This document shows, piece after piece, positions 45,124 to 58,200 of a stretch of DNA of 64,000 nucleotides; within the stretch, counting starts at the first letter, position 1; every line of letters starts with the position of its first letter. Position numbers and translations under genes: made by a program. The stretch comes from Anaeramoeba ignava. Its lineage: Eukaryota; Metamonada; Anaeramoebidae. The notes beneath the pieces are model-generated. The model worked only from the letters and a program-made list of their open reading frames with translations. It had not been told where the DNA came from and ran no database searches. Where the stretch lies: the NCBI GenBank assembly GCA_028826165.1, contig JAPDFW010000091.1:153501-217500 (forward strand). Direction: 5' to 3'.

Positions 45124-46881
45124 ATGAAAAAATTTAATCAAATGATTTTTTTTGGTGAAAATAAATACCAAAAACTTTTAAAAAATGAATCAGAAACAAT
45201 AAAACCAATTCAATTCAAATTTGAAAATGAAATTGAAAAAGAACTTGATTTTGAAAATGAAAATCAACTTTGTCAAATTTCATCAGGAAATCATTCAACA
45301 ATTTTCCTTTTTGAAAATGGAAAAGCAGCGGAATATTTAAACCAAAATCTAAAAAAAATGGAAAATGAAGATATCCAAAAAGTAACTGTTGGTTTTGAAA
45401 ATGAAGCTATTTTAACAATAAAAGAAGATGTACTTGCAAAAGGATTTGATATCGATTCAAATAATCGAAATAAATTTATCAATATTTCATCCTTAATTGA
45501 AGATAAAAATGATAGAATAATTCAAGATTTTATTTGTGGTGCTCGTTCAATTTACTTATTAACTTCAAATCAAAACGCTTACGGAATTGGTTCAAATGAA
45601 TATAATCAACTTGGTTTTGATTCTAAATCACTTTATAAAACAGAAAAGCCAATTTTGATGAAAGAAAAGATTTCTCAAATATTTTCAGGAAATTCTTCAT
45701 ATCATGTTTTTCTTTTGAATTCAAACCAAGAATTATTTGGATGCGGAAATAATATTGGTGCACAACTTGGATTAGGAAATGATTTTATGGAAGAAAAAGT
45801 GCTATTATCCAAAATCCAAAATATTCCAAAAGGCAAAATCATTGATATTAAATGCGGAAATTTTCATTCAATAATGTTGATTGAATTTAAAACAAAAAGA
45901 AAACTTTATTCATGTGGGTTGTGCCAATATACTGGATTGGGCAAAGAAAATGAGATAATCGGAGAATTTACTGAAATCGATTCATCTTCATTTGAAAATG
46001 ATGATGATGATATTCTTGATTTTTCTTGTGGAAGTGAACACACTTTGATTTTAACAAAAAAAGGAAAACTAATAGGATTCGGAAGTAATTCTTACGGTCA
46101 ATTAGGAACTGGAGATGCAAAAGATCAACTTATTCCAACTCAGATTGAAATTCCAAAATTAGCATTTGATGATATTTCCAATTATCAAATTTCTTGCTCC
46201 AAAAATGGATCATTTCTTTCTTCAATTTCAACTTTCTCAAGTATTGAAAACGATTTAGTTACAATTTTCCAAAGAAAGGAATTTTGTGATGTTTTCTTTG
46301 ATACAAAGAATCCAAATGAAAAGATAGGAGCCCATAAACTGATTTTGGATAGACGATTAGGTTCTCAATTTGATGATTTTAAAGAATTAATTTCTAGAAA
46401 ATCTATTCAAGAAGCAAATCAAATATTTGAAGTTGTTTATGGAAGAAATCAAATCAAAACAAAAGAAATGTATGAAATTGTGACTAAATTCAATTTATTT
46501 GAACCAATTAGAGAAACAATGAAGGAAATTTTTGAAAGTAAAAACGATAGTGCAAAAAATGTTACTATTCATAGAAATGGACAATCATTCAAATTCCCCA
46601 AAATTTTATTAATCGCAAGAAGTGGTTTATTTAAAAAAATTTTTTTGGAAATGGAAGGTGAAGAATTAATGGAATTTGATAATTATAGTGAACTAAGTGA
46701 TGATGCATTTGAAATCATAGAATATTGGATTTACTCAAATCAAATCAAAGAAGGAATTGAAATTACAGAAGACATTATTGATGAATTCAAAACAGGAACT
46801 GATTATTTTCAATTAAATCAAGCACATCCAAATTTATTAGATTTATTACTTTTTGAATTTGAAAATCAAAAACAAAATTAA
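45124..46881 (+). CDS. RCC1-repeat / double BTB protein, copy 3 (most divergent)
   Basis: Intact single exon of 585 residues. RCC1 repeats: GIGSNEYNQLGF (about 155), GCGNNIGAQLGLG (about 205), CGLCQYTGLGK and GFGSNSYGQLGTGD (about 320), enough for a partial or complete seven-blade propeller. A first BTB-like domain starts at about 390 (EFCDVFFDTKN..AHKLILDRRL) and a second at about 475 (NVTIHRNGQSFKFPKILL..YSELSDDAFEIIEYWIYSNQ). Related in layout to animal RCBTB and IBTK proteins, where BTB domains recruit CUL3; partner and substrate are unknown here. Starts MKKFNQMIFFG, so its first residues differ from copies 1, 2, 4 and 5. Confidence 0.85.
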   Translation: MKKFNQMIFFGENKYQKLLKNESETIKPIQFKFENEIEKELDFENENQLCQISSGNHSTIFLFENGKAAEYLNQNLKKMENEDIQKVTVGFENEAILTIKEDVLAKGFDIDSNNRNKFINISSLIEDKNDRIIQDFICGARSIYLLTSNQNAYGIGSNEYNQLGFDSKSLYKTEKPILMKEKISQIFSGNSSYHVFLLNSNQELFGCGNNIGAQLGLGNDFMEEKVLLSKIQNIPKGKIIDIKCGNFHSIMLIEFKTKRKLYSCGLCQYTGLGKENEIIGEFTEIDSSSFENDDDDILDFSCGSEHTLILTKKGKLIGFGSNSYGQLGTGDAKDQLIPTQIEIPKLAFDDISNYQISCSKNGSFLSSISTFSSIENDLVTIFQRKEFCDVFFDTKNPNEKIGAHKLILDRRLGSQFDDFKELISRKSIQEANQIFEVVYGRNQIKTKEMYEIVTKFNLFEPIRETMKEIFESKNDSAKNVTIHRNGQSFKFPKILLIARSGLFKKIFLEMEGEELMEFDNYSELSDDAFEIIEYWIYSNQIKEGIEITEDIIDEFKTGTDYFQLNQAHPNLLDLLLFEFENQKQN

Positions 46882-46932
46882 AATTAAAATTAAAATTAAA
46901 ATTAAAATTTTTCATTTTTTTTCTTTTTAAAA

Positions 46933-48738
46933 ATGAATGATTGTTTATTTTTTGGTCAAAATGAATTACCAAGAATCATTGCTTTTGAACCAGAAAAAAT
47001 AACAAGACCAATTAAATTTAAATTTACAAGTGAAAACCAAAATGCAGAAGATTTGGAAAAACAAATCAATCAAATTAAACAAATTTCATCTTCAAGTTTT
47101 TCAACAGTTTTCCTTTTTAAAAATGGAAAAGCAATTGATTATAGAAGAAGAGTAAATACTCAAAAAATCCAAATTGAAAATATCCAAAAAATGACTATTT
47201 GTAACTGGAATGAAGCTATTTTAACAATAGAAGGAAATTTATTTGCCAAAGGTTATTATGTTAATCCATCCAATCGAAAAAAAATGATTAATATTTCATC
47301 ATTAATTGAAGATACAAATGATAGAATAATTCAAGATATTGTTTCATGCGTTAAATCAGTTTACTTATTAACTTCAAATCAAAATGCTTATGGAATTGGT
47401 TCTAATTCTTTTGGTCAACTTGGTTTTGATTCTAAAACACTCGAAAAAACACAAAAACCAATTTTAATGATGAAAAATGTTTCTAAAATATTTTCAGGAA
47501 ATACTTCTTTCCATGTTTTTCTTTTAAATTCAAATCAAGAATTATTTGGATGTGGATATAATGAATTTGGTCAACTTGGATTAGGAGAATCAAGAAATGA
47601 AACAGAAATCAATAAATTAACCAAAATCCAAAATATTCCAAAAGGTAAAATAATTGATATTCAATGTGGATATTTTTATTCAATAATGTTGATTGAAAAT
47701 GAAAATGAAAATGAAAATCCAAAAAGAAAACTTTATTCATGTGGAAAATGCCAATATAATGGACTTGGCAAGTATGATGATTCTTATGAATTTACTGAAA
47801 TCAAATCTTCTTTATTTGAAAATGATAATATTCTTGATTTTTCTGTTGGAGGTTCTCATACTTTGATTTTAACAATAAAAGGGAAATTAATTGGATTTGG
47901 AAGAAATGAATATGGCCAATTAGGAACTGGAGATACAAATGATAAACCAATTCCAATTCAAATTGAACTTCCTGAATTAAGATTTAATGGAGATATTTCC
48001 AATTATCATGTTTCTTGTGGAGATCAGAAATCTTTCCTTTATTATTCTCCTTCTTCTTTTTCCAATCTTGAAGAAGATTTGATAAAATTATTTAGAAGAA
48101 AACAATTTTGTAATATTTCATTTAAAATAGAAAATGGAGAAATAATTGAAGCTCATAAATTAATATTGAAATATAGATTAAATCAAGATCAAAATCAAAT
48201 TGAAAAACTTCAAGAAATTATTTCAAATAAATCAATTCAAGAATCAAATCAAATATTTGAAATGATTTATTCAAACAATTCTAAAATAAATCCAATATTA
48301 TATTCAGAAATTAAAGAAATTATAAATTTAAATGAAAAAATTGAAGAAACAATGAAAAGAATTTATTTAAATGAAAATGAAAATGAAAAAGATTTTATTA
48401 TTGAAAGAAAAGAAAAACAATATAAATTTCCTAAATTAATATTAATAATGAGAAGTGAATTATATCGAGAAATGTTTTTATCTGTTAAAAATGATACTTC
48501 TAATAAAGTTACAGATTATAGTGAATTAAGTAATAAATCATTCCAAATAATTGAATATTGGATTTATTCAAATCAAATTAAAGATGAAATTCAAATTACA
48601 CAAGAAATTATTGACGAAATTAAAATTGGAATTGAATACTTTAAATTAAATCAAACAAATCCAAATTTATTTGATTTATTAAATGGGCAATTTAATAATC
48701 AAAATCTCCAGAAAAAAGGAAATTGCTTAATTTTTTAA
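46933..48738 (+). CDS. RCC1-repeat / double BTB protein, copy 4
   Basis: Intact single exon, 601 residues. Starts MNDCLFFGQNELPRI. RCC1 repeats GIGSNSFGQLGF, GCGYNEFGQLGLG, CGKCQYNGLGK, GFGRNEYGQLGTGD. Double BTB: EAHKLILKYRL and KQYKFPKLILIMRSELYREMF. It has a C-terminal extension (LQKKGNCLIF) absent from the others, produced by a change at the usual stop. Only 51 bp separate it from copy 3 and 40 bp from copy 5, so each promoter must be contained in the short leader TTTTTCATTTTTTTTC or in the preceding gene. Confidence 0.87.
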   Translation: MNDCLFFGQNELPRIIAFEPEKITRPIKFKFTSENQNAEDLEKQINQIKQISSSSFSTVFLFKNGKAIDYRRRVNTQKIQIENIQKMTICNWNEAILTIEGNLFAKGYYVNPSNRKKMINISSLIEDTNDRIIQDIVSCVKSVYLLTSNQNAYGIGSNSFGQLGFDSKTLEKTQKPILMMKNVSKIFSGNTSFHVFLLNSNQELFGCGYNEFGQLGLGESRNETEINKLTKIQNIPKGKIIDIQCGYFYSIMLIENENENENPKRKLYSCGKCQYNGLGKYDDSYEFTEIKSSLFENDNILDFSVGGSHTLILTIKGKLIGFGRNEYGQLGTGDTNDKPIPIQIELPELRFNGDISNYHVSCGDQKSFLYYSPSSFSNLEEDLIKLFRRKQFCNISFKIENGEIIEAHKLILKYRLNQDQNQIEKLQEIISNKSIQESNQIFEMIYSNNSKINPILYSEIKEIINLNEKIEETMKRIYLNENENEKDFIIERKEKQYKFPKLILIMRSELYREMFLSVKNDTSNKVTDYSELSNKSFQIIEYWIYSNQIKDEIQITQEIIDEIKIGIEYFKLNQTNPNLFDLLNGQFNNQNLQKKGNCLIF

Positions 48739-48778
48739 TTTTTAATTTTTCATTTTTTTCATTTTTTTCTTTCCAAAA

Positions 48779-50533
48779 ATGAATGAAATTTTATTTTTTG
48801 GTTTAAATAAAAATCCAAAACTTATCAAAAATGAACCAAAAATAATAACAAAACCAATTCAATTTAAATTTGAAAATGAAAATGAAAACGAAAATGAAAA
48901 ACAAATTAAACAAATTTCATCAGGTTATTTTGGAACAATTTTCCTTTTTGAAAATGGAAAAGCAATAGAATATTCAAATGAAAATAATTCAAATCAAAAT
49001 CCTGAAAAAATCCAAATTGAAGAAAATATTCAAAAAGTAACTGTTGGTTATTCAAATGAAGCTATTTTAACAAAAGAAGGAAATGTATTTGCCAAAGGTT
49101 TAGATATTAATCCAAAAAATCCAAAAGAATTTATCAATATTTCATCATTAATTAAAGATAAAAATGATAGAATAATTCAAGATATTGTTTCTGGTTATAG
49201 TTCAATTTACTTATTAACTTTAAATCAAAATGTTTATGGAATTGGTTCAAATCAATGGTGTCAACTTGGTTTTGATACTAAAACACTTAAAGAAACACAA
49301 AAACCAATTTTAATGATGAAAAATGTTTCTAAAATATTTTCAGGAAATTGTTCGTTTCATGTTTTTCTTTTAAATTCAAATCAAGAATTATTTAGTTGCG
49401 GGAATAATTATTCTGGTCAACTTGGATTAGGAGAATCAAGAAAAAAACAAGAATTAGTAAATAAGCTAACCAAAATCCAAAATATTCCAAAAGGCAAAAT
49501 AATTGATATCAAATCTGGATTGCATCATTCAATAATGTTGATTGAAGATGAAAATCCAAAAAGAAAACTTTATTCATGTGGTCATTACAGATATAATGGA
49601 TTTGGCAAATTCGAAAATGAATTTACTGAAATCAAATCTTCTTTATTTGAAAATGATAATAATATTCTTGATTTTTCTGCTGGTTATTATCATGCTTTGA
49701 TTTTAACAATAAAAGGGAAATTAATTGGATTTGGAAGAAATTATCATGGCCAATTAGGAACTGGAAATACAAAAGATCAAAGAATCCCAATTCAAATTGA
49801 ACTTCCTAAATTAAGATTTAATGAAGATATTTCCAATTATCATATTTCTTGTGGATATTATAATTCATTTATTTATTATTCTCCTTCTTCTTTTTCTAAT
49901 CTTGAAGAAGATTTGATAAAATTATTTGAAAGAAAAGAATTTTGTGATATTTCATTTAAAACCAAAAATGGAGAAATAATTGAAGCTCATAAATTAATAT
50001 TGAAATATAGATTAAATCAAAATCAAAATGAAATTGAAAAACTTCAAGAAATTATTTCAAAAAAATCAATTAAAGAATCAAATCAAATATTTGAAATGAT
50101 TTATTCAAACAGAATAATAAATCCAAAATTATATTATGAAATTAAAGAAATTATAAATTCAAATGAAAAAATAGAAGAAACAATGAAAAGAATTTATTTA
50201 AATGAAAATGAAAAAGATTTTATTATTGAAAGAAAAGAAAAACAATATAAATTTCCTAAATTAATATTAATAATGAGAAGTGAATTATATCGAGGAATGT
50301 TTTTATCTGTAACAAATGATAAATCAAATAAAGTTACAGATTATAGTGAATTAAGTAATAAATCATTTCAAATATTTGAATATTGGATTTATTCAAATCA
50401 AATTAAAGATGAAATTCAAATTACACAAGAAATTATTGATGAAATTCAAATTGGAATTGATTATTTTCAATTAAATCAAACAAATCCAAATTTATTTGAT
50501 TTATTAATTAACAAATTTAATAATCAAAATTAA
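48779..50533 (+). CDS. RCC1-repeat / double BTB protein, copy 5
   Basis: Intact single exon, 584 residues, ending NKFNNQN like copies 1 and 2. RCC1 repeats GIGSNQWCQLGF, SCGNNYSGQLGLG, CGHYRYNGFGK, GFGRNYHGQLGTGN; BTB1 from EFCDISFKTKNGEII, BTB2 from DFIIERKEKQYKF. It serves as the best intact reference for the frameshifted copies 1 and 2, which share long stretches of identical codons with it. The blade residues just before the QLG motifs vary most between copies, as expected for a binding face. Confidence 0.87.
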   Translation: MNEILFFGLNKNPKLIKNEPKIITKPIQFKFENENENENEKQIKQISSGYFGTIFLFENGKAIEYSNENNSNQNPEKIQIEENIQKVTVGYSNEAILTKEGNVFAKGLDINPKNPKEFINISSLIKDKNDRIIQDIVSGYSSIYLLTLNQNVYGIGSNQWCQLGFDTKTLKETQKPILMMKNVSKIFSGNCSFHVFLLNSNQELFSCGNNYSGQLGLGESRKKQELVNKLTKIQNIPKGKIIDIKSGLHHSIMLIEDENPKRKLYSCGHYRYNGFGKFENEFTEIKSSLFENDNNILDFSAGYYHALILTIKGKLIGFGRNYHGQLGTGNTKDQRIPIQIELPKLRFNEDISNYHISCGYYNSFIYYSPSSFSNLEEDLIKLFERKEFCDISFKTKNGEIIEAHKLILKYRLNQNQNEIEKLQEIISKKSIKESNQIFEMIYSNRIINPKLYYEIKEIINSNEKIEETMKRIYLNENEKDFIIERKEKQYKFPKLILIMRSELYRGMFLSVTNDKSNKVTDYSELSNKSFQIFEYWIYSNQIKDEIQITQEIIDEIQIGIDYFQLNQTNPNLFDLLINKFNNQN

Positions 50534-50988
50534 AATTAAATTTAAAATTAAATTTAAAATTAAAATCAAAATTAAAATCAAAATTAAAATTAAAAATTAA
50601 AATCAAAATTAAAATTAAAATTAAAATTAAAATCAAAAAAAAAAGGAGAAAGAAAAAAAAGGAGAAAGAAATGTCCAGTTTAATCTTAAAAAAAATATTT
50701 TTTTTGCTCTTTTTTTTCCTTTTCATTTTTTTCAATTTTTTTCAATTTTTTTTATTAATAAAAGAGTTTTGATCTGCGTTTATTTTTACTTTATTTGCTT
50801 CTTTTTTTTTTTGTAATTCCTTTTTTTTTCTCCTTTTTTACAATTTGAATTTATAAATTATTTAATAATATAACATTAATAACTATTCATTTTTCAATTT
50901 CATTTTTACTTATCCAAAAACAAACAATTAAAAAAAAAACAATTAAATCATTTTGCCCCCTTTCAATAAACAAATTAAATTAATAACA
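50534..50988. other. Intergenic, AAAATT/AAAATC tract then pyrimidine-rich DNA
   Basis: Follows RCC1-BTB copy 5. No gene seen; the minus-strand frame 50735..50517 is mostly repeat. Confidence 0.5.
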
Positions 50989-51273
50989 ATTCCAATTTAA
51001 TTCCAATTCCAATTCCAATTTAATCTCAATTTAATTTCAATTCCAATTTAATTCCAATTTAATTCCAATTCCAATTCCAATTTAATCCCAATTTAATCCC
51101 AATTTAATTCCAATTTAATTCCAATTTAATTCCAATTCCAATTCCAATTTAATTCCAATTTAATTCCAATTTCAATTCCAATTCCAATTCCAATTCCAAT
51201 TCCAATTTAATTCCAATTCCAATTTCCAATTCCAATTTAATTCCAATTTAATTCCAATTTTTCCAATTATTCA
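50989..51273. repeat. TTCCAATTTAATTCCAATT repeat
   Basis: About 280 bp of CCAATT and TTAATT hexamers in varying order. It contains many CCAAT pentamers by composition; no reason to call them factor sites. Confidence 0.8.
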
Positions 51274-51313
51274 TTTTTCAAAATAATATTAATATCCCTT
51301 TAAATATATTTTA

Positions 51314-52195
<882 letters not shown>

Positions 52196-52207
52196 AAATT
52201 AGGAAAA

Positions 52208-55200
52208 ATGAAAATCATTCTTTTTTTTTGTTTTTCTTTTACTATTCTGATTTCATTTATTCAAAATCAACCTATTTTGAACAATTCTTTTGATTTCCCT
52301 ATTGGAATGAGAAATCCTGTTTTTTCTTTGATTGATGAAACCAATGGATTTGTTTATTTTCTAGATTGTGATTTAGATGATTATTCTCTTAATTCTTCAT
52401 TCTATAAATCTGATTTGAATACTCTTGATTTTATTGATTCAATTTATTTTGAAAATATTGATATTTCAATTGGAGTAATTGATACAATAAATCAAATGAT
52501 TTATTTTGGTGCAGTTACATTAGATGATTTTGATGAAGAATTTTCTCAAATTATTCAATTCGATTTATCAAGTTTTTCCATTTCTAATTTACTTAATTTT
52601 TCTTCATTGGATTCAAATTTTTTATATTCTGAAATTGATTTAATTAATTCAAAAGCTTATTTTATTGATTCTTCTGATGATACTTCAATATTCAAAATTG
52701 ATTTATCAACTTTTTCCTTTGAATCTAATTCAAGTATTACTGGAGATTATTCAATTATCTCAACTTTAATTGATATTGAAAATGAAAATCTTTATCTCTT
52801 CACAGAATATGATGATGATTCAAATATTGAAATTCATAAATTTGATTTACAAAATTTTTCAGAAATTGATATTCTTACTTTAGATCAAATACCAAATAAT
52901 CCAGAAAGTATTTCAGGAATTATTGATAATTCAACAAATTTAATGTATTTTGGAGCTTTTTATTATTCTTCTCAATCTTTATTCATTGTGAAAATCAATT
53001 TAACTGATTTCAAATATGTTGATCATATAACAACAATATTAGAAGAAGATACACAAGTTATGAAAGGAGGAATTGATGAATTAAATCATTTAGCTTATTT
53101 TCTTACTTCTCCAAATTGTATGATTTTCAAAATCAATTTAACTTCATTTGGATTTATAGATTTATATGAATTTTCCAATTTGGAATGTGTATTATCTTTT
53201 GATTCTTCAACTACAAATACTTTTATTGGATTTAATGATTCAACAATTATTAATTTTGATTTAATATCCTTCAATCCAATTAAATCAGGTTTTATTTTAG
53301 ATTTCCAAAATGCATCAGTAATTTTAATTGATGAATTAAATCAAATTGGTTATGTTGGATTTGATTATGTTTTTGGATTAGTTTCTCAAATTAATCTTAC
53401 TTCATTTGAAATAATTGATAATTTAATAAATGATAATTTTTCAGATAAAATTAAATGTGGAGAAATTGATTTATCAAATGGATTCGCATATTTTTTTATA
53501 AATTGTGAAATTTCCAATTCAGAAATAATTCCAAAAATTATGAAAATTGATTTAGCAAATTCTACAAATTCAGAAATGAAAATTATTGATTCAAATGGAG
53601 AAATTCAAACAAGTTGTTTTGATAAAGAAAATCAAATTATTTACATTGGATATTCAAATTTTACTGAAGGAAATGGAAAAATTCTTGAAATTAATTCTCC
53701 AAATTTAGAAATTATCAATTCTTTTACAATTTCTGATTTTTAAAACAATTTCACAATTTATTTGTTGATTCTTCAAAAGGATTTCTTTATTCATTTTTTG
53801 AAATTGATAATTTTATTGGATTTCAATCTCATTTAATTAAAATTGAAATTTCTTCTTTTAATCAAATTTCTTCATTGGATTTATCAAATTATTATCCAAT
53901 TACCACAATGACATTAGATTCAATTCATCAATATATTTATTTTGATGGAAATGGAATCTGTAGAATTGAATTATCTCAAATGGAATTGATTGGTTGCTTT
54001 TATGATTACCATTCCTTTACCTATTCCTTTCTTGATTTAACTAATAATTATGTTATTTTCATAAAAGAATATACTTATTCCAATTATTGGGCTCAAATAG
54101 ATACAACTTCTTTTGAAATTGTTGAAGAGGGAAGTTTGAATTTTCTTTTCAATATTTCTTCCCTTGATTCATCAACAAGATATCTTTATTCAATATTTGA
54201 TTTTTTTGATGAAGAAAACTATGTTTATCATGGAATCCTTTCTTTTGGTCAATTTTCTCTTCCAAATCCTCCAAATCCAACTCCAACTCCAAATCCTTCA
54301 ACTGAAAAATCTTCAAATAAAACAACAATTATTGTTCTTTCAACAATTATTCCAAGTTTAGTAGTGATTTCTTTAATTGTTATTTTGTTAATTTTGAAAA
54401 AGAAGAAGAAAAAGAAAAAACAAAACAAAACTAATGAAAGAGAAGAATCAACAAAAACTCAAAAAATCAAAAAAACAAGAAAATGTTCTCTTTTTTTCAA
54501 AAGAATTTTCAAAAAAATTTTTAAATGGATTGGTAAACCACGCTTTCTTGATTTTGTTGGAGATGATGTTATTTGGAGATCACTTACAATTATTTTACTT
54601 TCTACTTTTTTCATTTTTACATTTGGAGTTGCAATTAGATATTTACTTGAAGGAACAAAAATGAATGAAGATAAAATTGGAATTAAGTAATTCTTTTCTT
54701 TATTTTCTTATTTGGATATTATTAACTGATTATTTCAAAAACAAAAAAAAATTAGTTTGGATTTCTTCAAATTTCAAAATGAAACTATGCTTTATTCTTT
54801 CCAACCTTTTACTGCAGAAGTAAATTATTATTTTTTCTTTCATTTTTTAATTTTTTCTTTTTTTTATTTTTGATTTTAGTTAAGAGTTTCCAAAAAATAT
54901 AAAAGTGATGGAATACAAAATTGTAAAGTAACTGTAAGAGGATTTCCTTTAGATTCTAATCAAATTTATGAAACAAATGATTTGAGTTTGATTCAAATGA
55001 AAGAAAATATCAAAAATGAAATTATAATATCAGGAGATACAATTCAATATTCTGATGAAGATGGATTTGTGAAATTTTCAAATCTTTCAATTATTTCAGG
55101 TTCAAGTATCACAATTAATTTAACATTTTTTGCAGAATGTGAAATTGAAAATGAATTTAAAATGAATGGACCTTGTAAATATTTTGTTTAAATTAATTTC

Positions 55201-58200
55201 AATTTTAATTTTAATTTGAAATATTCTTTTTGATAAAAAATTTATTTTGAAAAATTTTCTTAATTTAGCTGAAAATATTCAAATAGAATCAAATCTTCAA
55301 ACTGCTCAAGTTTCTTTCCCATTTTTAATGGATGCAATCATGTATTTAATTTAAATTCAATTAAATTCAATTCAAATTAAATTAAATTAAATTTTCTTTT
55401 TTTTTTTTTATTCTTTTGAAGTTGATGGTTTTTATTTTTTAGAAAATGAAACATTAGATACCCAAAAATACAATTTTGAAGAAGAACTTTCATTATTTTT
55501 TGGAATTGATGAAGATTCATATTCAGCAAGTTTCTTTGATTGGGATAATATTATCTTCTTTCCTCTTCCAGCAAAAAGAAGTTGGTCTTTTCCTGAATAT
55601 GAACCTTATTGTAAAAATAAATTTCCTTTTTTTTCTTTGAATATTTAAATTTGAGGAAAAAGGAAATATTTATTTTCAAATTAAATCAAAAATTCAAATC
55701 CAAAATCAAAAATTATTTAGTGTTTACAAATTCAATTTCATCTTCTCTTTTCCCAAATTCCTTATTTGAAACTGTTAAAATGAATTATTTATTCAGTGGA
55801 GCAACTTCAAAAAGAATGAATTTAACAACTTTTTATCAAGGAAATCAAATGAAAATTTATGATGATTCACAATTATCTGATTCCTCTGGTTATTTTATTT
55901 TGAATTTTGAAACAAATGGTTTGTAATTTATTATTTCTTTTTTTTTATTATTTTTAGATTTAAAATTAAAATTTCAAATTTAAAATTAAAATAGTTTCCA
56001 AAATTGAAATTATTGAAAATGGATCTTTTAGTGTTAAAGAAGGAGAAATATTTTCAAAACCTTGGGAAATTAAAATTCAAAATAATGAAAGTATTCCAAT
56101 TCAAAATAAACCAATTTTTGCAAAAATTTCCAAACAATGTGATATTGAAATTTCAGAAAATCAATCTCCTATTCAAAATTCTAAAGTTCTTTTAAATCCT
56201 ATTGCTTTTACAAATGAATTTGGAATGTAAAAAATTTATCAAAAAAAAAGAGAAAATTAATATAAAAATTAATACAAAAATTAATATAAATTGATTGATT
56301 TAAATTGAATAATTTTAGAGCAACTTTTTCAGATTTAAAATTTTCAGTTTCAGGATTAACAAGAAATAATTGTTCATTTAAAATTAAATTTATTTCAGAT
56401 GGAATTTCTATTGAAACTGATAATATTCAAGTTAATTCATCAGTTAATAGATTTATTTTTCCTTTAACTGGTTATTATGATTATTTTTTCATTAATTTGT
56501 ATTCTAATGGTACGCTTAATTACTTTGATATTTACTATATTGTTCAAGTTCAAGATGAATTTGGGAAAGCAATTCCAAATAAATTAATTACTTTAACTTG
56601 TTCAAATTTTACATTTCAACCTTATCAATTTATTACAGATCAAAATGGATTTGTTGTTTTATATTTAGATTATACTTTAATTGTTCCAAAAGATTTTGAA
56701 TATAATGGTTGGTATTCTTATTCTTATCAAAATTGTAGTGTTATTTCTGATGATATCAAATCAGATGAATTTACAATATCTTTGGAAATGTACGGAGAAC
56801 CTGAATTAAATTCAACTTTTATTGGAAAAATCAATATAACAAATTGGAATGAAAATATAACATCAGGAGAATTGATAAATTTGAATATTTCTATTCAAAA
56901 TCATTTTGGAAATGTAATTTCAAATGAAAGTTATAATTTAACAGGATTTATTAATCCAGGAGATTTACCAATGGGATATTTAATTTATCCTGAAGAAGGA
57001 TATTGGAATATTACAAATGGAGAAGGAATAATTTCAACAAAAATTTATGGAATTTCAATGAGAAGTGAATTATGTTTAGTAATTGGAAAAGATTATATTC
57101 CTGATTTTGAAAATTATGATTGGAAAGAATGTTTTGAAATGAGTTTATTAAATGATATTGAAAAAGTTGAAATTTCACATTTTCCAAATCCAAATCAAAT
57201 GTTCATACCTGGTCAACTTTTTGGAAATGAATCAATTAAATTGAAAGTAATTGGAAATAATATTTCAGAAACTAATTTAACTGTTCATATTTTTGCTTTA
57301 AATGTAACTGATTATTATGAAGAATTTTTTGGAATAAATTCAAGTGAAATTATAAAAAATGAAACAAATAATTTATTTGAATCTATTTATCAATTAAATG
57401 GAACAGGTTTGTATTATTTAATAATAAATATTATTTAAATTCTTTAAATCCAAAAAAAAATTAATTTTATTTATTTAAAATTCAAATTTAAATTTAAATT
57501 AGATGAATTAATTTTGGATAATTTTAGAATAAATCAACAATCAATTTATGATTCAAAAAATGAAGAATTTAATCCTTTCAATTTAATAATTTTTGTAAAT
57601 GGAATTCCTTCAAATTCCGAAATTCCTGTTAAATTTTGTTTTCCTCATAAATCTTTGAATTTAAATGTAACTTGGAATACATCTATTCCATTTGTATCAG
57701 GATATAAGAGAATTCCATCTCAACCAATTTTACAAATTACTGATTCAATAACAGGAAATCCAATTCAAGGATATTATGTTTATTTTTCAATTTTGGATGA
57801 TTCAATTGAAATAATAGATTTTAATACAGGAATAATTGGAGATATTTTAAGTACAACACCTTCAGATGTAAATGGATATGTTACTTGGAATATTTCTTTT
57901 CTCAAAATTACAGAATCAAAACAAATTCAAGGAATATTTTGGATTTCAGATTGTGAATATCAATCACCTTATAATAATATTAACAGTAAATTCGTTTATT
58001 TCGATGTTTCAACTGAAGAATTTGATTGGAAACTTTTTGATCTTCCTTCTGAAATTTTTTATGATCAGCCTTCCACAGCTTCTCCTCAAGTATTTGTTTT
58101 TAATCCAACTACACATCAACCTATTCCGAATAAATATATTTCCATTGGCTATATTGGTTATTATGAGGAATATTTTCATTACAGAACAGAAATTACAAAT

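Noticed and set aside
50989-51273. Cluster of CCAAT boxes
   Set aside because: A by-product of the CCAATT repeat; no spacing or position relative to a start supports function.
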